Positions 7,648 through 11,826 of a stretch of DNA of 11,826 nucleotides are shown here, piece by piece. The notes beneath the pieces were generated by a model. The model worked only from the letters and a program-made list of their open reading frames with translations. It was not told the DNA's origin and did no database searches. Source of the DNA: JAGVVZ01 sp964372465 (lineage in GTDB: Archaea; Aenigmatarchaeota; Aenigmatarchaeia; CG10238-14); the NCBI GenBank assembly GCA_964372465.1, contig CAYJRA010000023.1:1-11826 (forward strand). The letters are read 5' to 3'. Made by a program: the position numbers and the translations under genes. Position 1 is the first letter of the stretch, and each line of letters opens with the position of its first letter.

Positions 7648-8766
7648 CTACAAAAACACAACATCATGCGCATGACTTTCTCTCATACCCATTGATGTTA
7701 TTTTGATGAATTCTGCTCTTTCTCTCAACTCATCAATACTCTTGGATCCGCAATAACTTAAGCCGTGTTTCACACCGCCAATTAATTTATGGATGACGTC
7801 AGATGCGCCACCTTTGTATGAAACGAACGCTTCAACACCTTCTGTTACCATTCTATCTGGATTTAAATCCACTGGTTTGTTGCCATTTTCAACCATTTTC
7901 AATTTTTCATTTGCAGAAAATGAAAACATTCCTCTGTAAACTTTGAATTTTTTTCCATTGTTTTGTACTATATCACCTTTTGACTCATCTGTTCCTGAAA
8001 GCAAATTTCCAAGCATGACACAAGATGCGCCAGCGGCTAAGGCTTTAACAATGTCACCAGAATTTTTGATGCCGCCATCGGCGATTGTCGGCGTGCCGTA
8101 TTTTTCAGTTACTTTAGAACAGTTAATTATTGCTGTTAATTGTGGAATGCCAAATCCAGTAACTATTCTTGTTGTGCATGCAGATCCCGGACCGATTCCA
8201 ACTTTGATTGCATCAGCACCCGCAGTTGCTAATTCTTCAGCTCCCTCATAGGTTGCTACGTTGCCTGCTATTAACTCAATATCGAATCTTTGTTTCAGAG
8301 CTTTAATGGTTTCTATGACCTTTTCTAGATGACCATGTGCTACGTCCACGACAAAAACATCAACGCCCGTATCAATTAGCTTACTGACTATTTCAACTGG
8401 ATCTTTCTTTACTCCTATGGCAATCCCGCACACTAATCTGTTTTTGTCATCAAAGTTGATTAGTGGATAATTGTTTAATTCCTTTTCATTTATTTTATAT
8501 GATTTGACTTTTTCAATCTGTTTTATTTTATCCTCTACTGTCATGAACCTGTGAATTATTCCAACACCACCTTCTTTCGCAACAGTGGCAGCCATTTCCC
8601 ACTCAGTAACGCAGTCCATATTAGCACTGATAATCGGTATGTTAAGTCTGATATTCTCAGTGAGCTTTGTATGCACTTGAACAGAACTTCTTGAAGGCAG
8701 ATGAGATTTTTTAGGAATCAAGAGAACGTCATCAAACGACAAACCACCATCGATTATTTTTACCAG
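7648..8766 (-). CDS. guaB: IMP dehydrogenase / GMP reductase family enzyme without CBS domains
   Basis: TIM-barrel oxidoreductase of about 372 residues. The barrel marks are IIDGGLSFDDVLL at the start, I-S-A-N-M-D near residue 50, the catalytic loop G-I-G-P-G-S-A-C-T-T-R (Cys at 8176-8178), ADGGIKNSGD and a C-terminal M-R-E-S-H-A-H-D-V, which is IMPDH-like. The regulatory CBS pair, about 120 residues in most IMPDHs, is replaced by a linker of about 20 (8436-8499). The flap (7825-7935) lacks the Arg-Tyr dyad of IMPDH, and G-M-F-S-F-S-A resembles the GMP reductase GMSSxSA more than the IMPDH GMGSLGAM. It may therefore make XMP from IMP, or return GMP to IMP. It leads the operon with purA and purB. 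The AGGTGG at 8772-8777 puts the start at the CTG at 8764-8766 (five-base spacing); TTG at 8784 and GTG at 8775 lie upstream of or within the SD. It ends in TAG. Confidence 0.85.
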   Translation of the reverse strand: MVKIIDGGLSFDDVLLIPKKSHLPSRSSVQVHTKLTENIRLNIPIISANMDCVTEWEMAATVAKEGGVGIIHRFMTVEDKIKQIEKVKSYKINEKELNNYPLINFDDKNRLVCGIAIGVKKDPVEIVSKLIDTGVDVFVVDVAHGHLEKVIETIKALKQRFDIELIAGNVATYEGAEELATAGADAIKVGIGPGSACTTRIVTGFGIPQLTAIINCSKVTEKYGTPTIADGGIKNSGDIVKALAAGASCVMLGNLLSGTDESKGDIVQNNGKKFKVYRGMFSFSANEKLKMVENGNKPVDLNPDRMVTEGVEAFVSYKGGASDVIHKLIGGVKHGLSYCGSKSIDELRERAEFIKITSMGMRESHAHDVVFL

Positions 8767-8771
8767 AATAA

Positions 8772-8777
8772 CCACCT
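8772..8777 (-). promoter_or_regulatory. Strong SD of guaB
   Basis: On the minus strand this reads AGGTGG, a full match to the archaeal anti-SD core. No ATG follows in frame: the in-frame codons after it are ATT (8767-8769), CTG (8764-8766) and GTA (8761-8763), then the conserved K-I-I-D-G-G. The context GGTTATT then CTG closely resembles the valS site, AGGTG-TTATT-ATG, which supports CTG as the start. Confidence 0.55.
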
Positions 8778-8842
8778 TAATCAATTAAAAACTTAGTTTG
8801 TAAGAATGGATAGACAAATGAGTTATCATCAAAAACAAACCA

Positions 8843-8852
8843 AAAATATATC
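8843..8852 (-). promoter_or_regulatory. TATA-like box of the guaB-purA-purB operon
   Basis: On the minus strand this reads GATATATTTT. Transcription would start near 8820, giving a leader of about 50 bases to the guaB start and room for the SD at 8772-8777. It is the best TATA match on this strand in the divergent guaB/aRF1 control region. Assigned by sequence and spacing only. Confidence 0.45.
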
Positions 8853-8872
8853 AAGTCACTTCCTATAATTTG

Positions 8873-8887
8873 TTGGAATTATTCCAA
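8873..8887. promoter_or_regulatory. Operator-like palindrome in the guaB/aRF1 divergent region
   Basis: TTGGAAT-T-ATTCCAA is a perfect 7+1+7 inverted repeat. It sits about 20 bases upstream of the guaB TATA-like box and about 70 bases upstream of the aRF1 one, a suitable place for a dimeric regulator acting on the purine operon. No copy was noticed elsewhere in the window. Its function is inferred from position and symmetry. Confidence 0.35.
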
Positions 8888-8913
8888 TATAAGCATTGTT
8901 GTAATCCACAATT

Positions 8914-8938
8914 AGATTTTCTATCAAATAGGAAATTT
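8914..8938. repeat. Inverted repeat, 11-base-pair stem with CAA loop
   Basis: Bases 8914-8924 pair with 8928-8938, with two G·U pairs if read as top-strand RNA, around a three-base loop. It lies upstream of the probable aRF1 TATA-like box, so it would not be in the main aRF1 leader. It could be a protein-binding site or chance symmetry in AT-rich DNA. Confidence 0.25.
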
Positions 8939-8959
8939 TGCGATGCTACCGTATTAATC

Positions 8960-8966
8960 TTTTTAA
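8960..8966 (+). promoter_or_regulatory. TATA-like box of the aRF1 gene
   Basis: TTTTTAA lies about 25 bases before the palindrome at 8984-8999. Transcription would begin around 8985-8992, giving a leader of about 45 bases that includes the upstream ATG codons and the SD at 9024-9029. Confidence 0.35.
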
Positions 8967-8983
8967 CTCTTTCAATCAAACAT

Positions 8984-8999
8984 AATATGATATCATATT
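8984..8999. promoter_or_regulatory. 16-base perfect palindrome at the predicted aRF1 transcription start
   Basis: AATATGATATCATATT is identical to its reverse complement over 16 bases. It overlaps the place where transcription of aRF1 should start, which is where an archaeal repressor would block initiation. In AT-rich DNA such a palindrome could arise by chance, so this is a candidate operator only. Confidence 0.35.
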
Positions 9000-9008
9000 C
9001 AATAAAAT

Positions 9009-9029
9009 ATGAATGAAAATGCAAGGTGA
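9009..9029 (+). other. Candidate six-codon leader frame ending in UGA, in frame with aRF1
   Basis: ATG at 9009 reads Met-Asn-Glu-Asn-Ala-Arg and then TGA (9027-9029), in the same frame as the aRF1 body with no other stop between. The last codon and the stop, AGG-TGA, are themselves the SD (9024-9029) that best serves aRF1. The frame may be a leader peptide, or the true N-terminus of aRF1 interrupted by a UGA that must be read through. It has no obvious SD of its own, and the predicted leader before it is short. Confidence 0.4.
9024..9029 (+). promoter_or_regulatory. Strong SD before the aRF1 body
   Basis: AGGTGA matches the archaeal anti-SD. The in-frame codon six bases downstream is TTT at 9036, followed by N-T-P-A-A-I-K-L-K-K, which resembles a normal aRF1 N-terminus. 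No ATG, GTG or TTG lies in frame until 9120, which is well inside the conserved domain. Confidence 0.5.
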
Positions 9030-10241
9030 ACTTTATTTAACACCCCAGCCGCAATAAAACTTAAAAAAATATTAGAAGAACTGGAAGTCATTAGAGGGAG
9101 GCATACGGAACTAATTTCTTTGTACGTACCCACCGGATTCAACCTCCAGGAAATTATGAACATGCTCAAGCAGGAATATGCAGTCACGCAAAATGTCAAG
9201 TCCAGAGTTACGAGAGGGAATGTTCTAGACGCATTGGAAAAAATAACCAATCACCTTCGTCAATTCAAGGAAACACCAAAAAACGGATTGGTGATATTTT
9301 GTGGCAATGTTTCTGAAAAGGAAGGGCAGACGGATATCAGAATGTGGTCCATTGAACCAATCGAACCTTTGTATCAGAAAATGTATCGTTGCGATCAGAC
9401 CTTTGCTTTAGATCCATTGATGGATATGGTGAGGGAAAAGGAGATATACGCAGCCATTCTAATAGACACTTCGGGTTCTGATATAGGATTGCTGACAGGT
9501 AAGAGAGTTTCTCTGGAGAAGCATGTAGATTCTTTAGTTCCAGGAAAGACTGCTAAAGGCGGCTGGAGTCAGCAACGCTATGCTCGCATCAGAGAGGATG
9601 CCAAAATAGATCATATGAAAAAAACTGCCGAAATATCGAAGGATATTTTAAAGCAGCAGAAAGATTTGAAGGGAATAATAATCGGCGGCCCGGGTCCTTT
9701 GAAAGAAAAGTTTGCTGAAGGCGAATATTTAGATCATGAGTTGAGAAAAAAAGTCTTGGGCGTTGTTGATACTAGCTACTTGGAACTGCAGGGATTGGAA
9801 GAGGCATTTCATCGCGGCGAGTACCTGATACAAGAAGCCACCGCCGTTAAAGAGAAGCATTTGATGCAGGAATTCTTTACGCATATTCAAAAAGAGGATG
9901 GTTTTTCTGTTTATAGGTTGGATGCAGTGAAGAGGGCTTTGGATTTGGGCGCTGTTAATATTGTGCTGATTTCCGAATCATTTGACTGGGTCATGGTAAA
10001 ATTAAGATGCCAGTGCGGAACTGAGTATGAAAAGGAAGAGAAACCACATACAAAAATCAGATGCCCAAATTGCGGAGCTGTTATGAATGTTCAAAGCGAG
10101 GAAGAATTGAGCGAAATAATTTCTCAGAAAGCTAAAGGCATGGGATCAGACGTTCAAATAATCTCCATTGGCTCGAGAGAAGGAGAACAGCTAAAGCAGA
10201 TAGGTGGGATAGGGGCAATATTAAGATATAGGATAGGATAA
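9030..10241 (+). CDS. prf1: Archaeal class 1 peptide chain release factor (aRF1) with a GGW catalytic loop
   Basis: Relative of eRF1/aRF1, which reads all three stop codons in the ribosomal A site and triggers peptide release. Coordinates start at the first sense codon after an in-frame TGA; the true start is unresolved. Homology begins at about 9036 (NTPAAIKLKK, then RGRHTELISLYVP), giving about 401 residues, normal for aRF1. Domain 1 has N-V-K-S (9192-9203, NIKS in most relatives) and Y-R-C-D-Q-T-F (9384-9404, the YxCxxxF motif). Domain 2 has VPGKTAK then G-G-W (9558-9566), where the family has GGQ; the catalytic Gln is replaced by Trp, a two-base change from CAG. Domain 3 carries a zinc-ribbon minidomain, C-x-C and C-x-x-C, and ends in GGIGAILRYRIG. 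The decoding parts look functional, while the release step should be impaired unless Trp is tolerated. It could be a paralogue with another role, such as ribosome rescue. It converges on the ZIP gene, 16 bases away. Confidence 0.85.
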   Translation, partial: TLFNTPAAIKLKKILEELEVIRGRHTELISLYVPTGFNLQEIMNMLKQEYAVTQNVKSRVTRGNVLDALEKITNHLRQFKETPKNGLVIFCGNVSEKEGQTDIRMWSIEPIEPLYQKMYRCDQTFALDPLMDMVREKEIYAAILIDTSGSDIGLLTGKRVSLEKHVDSLVPGKTAKGGWSQQRYARIREDAKIDHMKKTAEISKDILKQQKDLKGIIIGGPGPLKEKFAEGEYLDHELRKKVLGVVDTSYLELQGLEEAFHRGEYLIQEATAVKEKHLMQEFFTHIQKEDGFSVYRLDAVKRALDLGAVNIVLISESFDWVMVKLRCQCGTEYEKEEKPHTKIRCPNCGAVMNVQSEEELSEIISQKAKGMGSDVQIISIGSREGEQLKQIGGIGAILRYRIG

Positions 10242-10257
10242 TCATTAGCCTGTTTCT

Positions 10258-11001
10258 TTAAGCGGGAATTATTAGGTTCAATGAAAAGATAACTAATAAT
10301 CCCAATAACAACGCGATTCCCTGAAAAACTATTTTCCCAGTCTTTGTTTCCTTATGCAGTTCTGGTATTATGTCGACCAACGACAAATAAATAAATCCGC
10401 CGCCAGCAATACTGAGCAGAAACGGAGTTATGGATTCTATTCTTGTCGCGAAAAACATCGTTAGGGCAGCACCCAACATAGCTAGGAAAGCTGAAACTAA
10501 ATTGTAGAACAATGCCTGCTTAACTTTCAATCCGCCACGAATTAAAACCCCAAAATCCCCGAATTCTTGTGGGATTTCATGAAGTGATATTGCTATGGTT
10601 GCTGTTATGCCGAGTTTGAAGTCTGTCAAATAACTAGCTGCAATAATAACCCCATCTAGCATATTGTGCAAACCGTCTCCAATCAAATTGAGATATGTTA
10701 TAGGCAGAACACCCGAATGTTCTTTATGGCAATGATGCCAATGTATGTATCTCTCTATTACGAAAAAAATTAGTATGCCAGCCAGAGTAAACGATAAAGC
10801 CATTTGTCCCAATGCACTGATGGATTCTGGTAGTATTTCAAAAAATGCTGCGCCCAGCATGGATCCTGCAGCAAACGCCACTAAAAAAAACAAAATGCTG
10901 TCAAGAAGTTTTTTCTTTAATGACAATATCAACACTCCAACTAGGGAGATAAGACTGACCAGCAATGTAGACAGAATTATTATAAAATAATTTTGCAACA
11001 T
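10258..11001 (-). CDS. ZIP family divalent metal (probably zinc) transporter
   Basis: Membrane protein of 247 residues that should move zinc or another divalent metal into the cytosol. Around eight hydrophobic segments are visible. The metal path is marked by D-G-L-H-N-M-L-D-G (His112, Asn113, Asp116) in the fourth helix and H-E-I-P-Q-E-F-G-D-F-G (His141, Glu142, Gln145, Glu146) in the fifth, both hallmarks of ZIP proteins. A His-rich loop, H-W-H-H-C-H-K-E-H (87-95), between the third and fourth helices is the usual variable metal-sensing loop. It starts at ATG (10999-11001) with no SD. A TATA-like AATTTATAAC (minus strand, 11026-11035) lies about 29 bases upstream, so a leaderless mRNA is likely. 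The family call is firm; metal specificity is not visible. Confidence 0.92.
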   Translation of the reverse strand: MLQNYFIIILSTLLVSLISLVGVLILSLKKKLLDSILFFLVAFAAGSMLGAAFFEILPESISALGQMALSFTLAGILIFFVIERYIHWHHCHKEHSGVLPITYLNLIGDGLHNMLDGVIIAASYLTDFKLGITATIAISLHEIPQEFGDFGVLIRGGLKVKQALFYNLVSAFLAMLGAALTMFFATRIESITPFLLSIAGGGFIYLSLVDIIPELHKETKTGKIVFQGIALLLGLLVIFSLNLIIPA

Positions 11002-11025
11002 AGATAATACTTATTAAAATATTAA

Positions 11026-11035
11026 GTTATAAATT
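11026..11035 (-). promoter_or_regulatory. TATA-like box of the ZIP transporter gene
   Basis: On the minus strand AATTTATAAC is a good archaeal TATA match. It is centred about 29 bases before the ATG, which gives a leaderless transcript. It falls in the 93-base gap after the EamA gene, so the ZIP gene is probably transcribed separately. Confidence 0.45.
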
Positions 11036-11094
11036 AGTGCTTTACTTAGTTTGAAGAAATAAAACACAAAATGAGTATAAAATTAGTTTCCGAA

Positions 11095-11826
11095 TCAAAT
11101 ACCGCTTTTCTGTACCATAATGGCACTAACTATGGTTATTAAAGCGCCGAGCATTTGAACCGTTGACATGGTTTCATTTAATAAAAACAAACCGCCTAAA
11201 AGAACAAAAACAGAAGTTATGTTGTTCATTAAGGTAAAATAAGAAGCCGAAGAAGAGCCGACAGATTTTCCCAAAAATATGGATACTAAAATACCAAACA
11301 CAGCTGTTACAACTACATATTTTATGCTGTGAGTATCAAAAATAGCGGATGATGTAAAATTTTGGCTTAGCATTGGAGTTATGATCAATAGAAAAACAAA
11401 TGCGGATATAGGTCTGATGGCGCCTGAAAATTCAGGACTGAATTTACCGGCTAAAAATTTTGTTGCGATAACTGCGCTTGAGAACAAAAACGCTGTTATT
11501 ATAACTAGTACATCGCCAAATTTTGGGATGATCATTTTTCCGTTAGTAGATATTAAGTAAGCCCCAATGAGAAAGATGAGCATAAAAACAATTTTTTTCA
11601 TTGTTATTTTTTCCTGCAAAAATACCATGGATAGCAAAGGCGTGAATATTACAGTTGTTTTTATTAGAAACCCATAATTGATGGACGATGTTAACTTGAG
11701 ACTTTGATTTGATGTTATGTAAGCAAACGACAATATGAGTCCAAGTAACAAAATAATTTTTATTTGGGCTTTATGAATTTTCTTTAAATCATTTTTAAAT
11801 AGAAAAACTATGTATGGAACTAATAT
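11095..11826 (-). CDS. EamA/DMT-family permease, N-terminus beyond the window
   Basis: Drug/metabolite transporter superfamily membrane protein; the substrate is unknown. The frame stays open to the right edge, so the start is outside the window and 243 codons plus a TGA stop are visible. The visible part holds the second half of the first EamA repeat (INYGFLIKTTVIFTPLLSMVFLQEKIT, then GAYLISTNG) and all of the second (from FGDVLVIITAFLFSS to LLNETMSTVQMLGALITIVSAIM). Each repeat ends with the typical pattern of a glutamate (Q-E-K, N-E-T) before the last helix. About eight helices are visible of the expected ten. A TTG at 11751 is an internal start-like codon and not the real start, because the upstream codons continue as sensible hydrophobic and basic sequence. 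The family call is strong. Confidence 0.88.
   Translation of the reverse strand: MLVPYIVFLFKNDLKKIHKAQIKIILLLGLILSFAYITSNQSLKLTSSINYGFLIKTTVIFTPLLSMVFLQEKITMKKIVFMLIFLIGAYLISTNGKMIIPKFGDVLVIITAFLFSSAVIATKFLAGKFSPEFSGAIRPISAFVFLLIITPMLSQNFTSSAIFDTHSIKYVVVTAVFGILVSIFLGKSVGSSSASYFTLMNNITSVFVLLGGLFLLNETMSTVQMLGALITIVSAIMVQKSGI

Noticed and set aside
9027..9029. UGA reassigned as a sense codon in this organism
   Set aside because: purA and the EamA permease end at TGA, and the purA stop falls exactly at the family's C-terminus, so TGA works as a stop in this genome.
9120..10241. Taking the TTG at 9120 as the true start of aRF1
   Set aside because: It lies inside the conserved block RGRHTELISLYVP; the preceding 28 or so in-frame codons also match aRF1, so starting here would remove part of domain 1.
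1..11826. CRISPR array, insertion sequence, integrase or toxin-antitoxin pair
   Set aside because: No regularly spaced direct repeats, transposase-like frames or terminal inverted repeats were seen; nearly all of the window is occupied by housekeeping or transport genes.

Overview
The window is AT-rich, gene-dense DNA that reads as archaeal, probably from a small-genome DPANN-type lineage. The lineage is an inference. The evidence is an archaeal/eukaryotic-type class 1 release factor (aRF1), GGTG-type Shine-Dalgarno (SD) sites, TATA-like boxes about 25-30 bases upstream of several starts (short-leader or leaderless mRNAs), and an archaeal-looking valyl-tRNA synthetase. The purB gene, in contrast, is of the E. 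coli class and may have been acquired from bacteria.

Layout. 92-811 (+) is a calcineurin-fold metallophosphoesterase. It converges on a small membrane-anchored protein of unknown function at 825-1157 (-). 1283-2182 (+) is a uridine phosphorylase-like enzyme, followed by valS at 2313-4661 (+). A block on the minus strand, read from high to low coordinates, holds a CBS-less IMP dehydrogenase/GMP reductase family enzyme (7648-8766), purA (6327-7622), purB (4961-6322) and a small possible winged-helix protein (4671-4925). Across a 224-269 base control region with several palindromes lies the divergent gene for aRF1 (up to 10241, +). Two membrane transporters on the minus strand finish the window: a ZIP metal transporter (10258-11001) and an EamA/DMT permease that runs off the right edge (11095-11826).

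How the genes fit together. PurA and PurB form the two-step IMP to AMP branch. The first gene of their operon could act as an IMP dehydrogenase (IMP to XMP), but its flap looks partly like GMP reductase. In that case the operon would be a complete GMP to IMP to adenylosuccinate to AMP route, suited to a cell that imports purines.

The most unusual locus is aRF1. First, the catalytic GGQ tripeptide reads GGW, while the stop-codon-reading motifs (NVKS for NIKS, and YxCxxxF) are kept. Second, no ATG, GTG or TTG starts the conserved N-terminus. An upstream ATG is in frame but is cut off after six codons by a UGA that lies inside a strong SD. This layout recalls the autoregulatory UGA of bacterial RF2 in principle, but a sequence error or a non-canonical start could also explain it. 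guaB and purA also have strong SDs whose best-spaced in-frame codons are near-cognate (CTG, ATA) rather than ATG.
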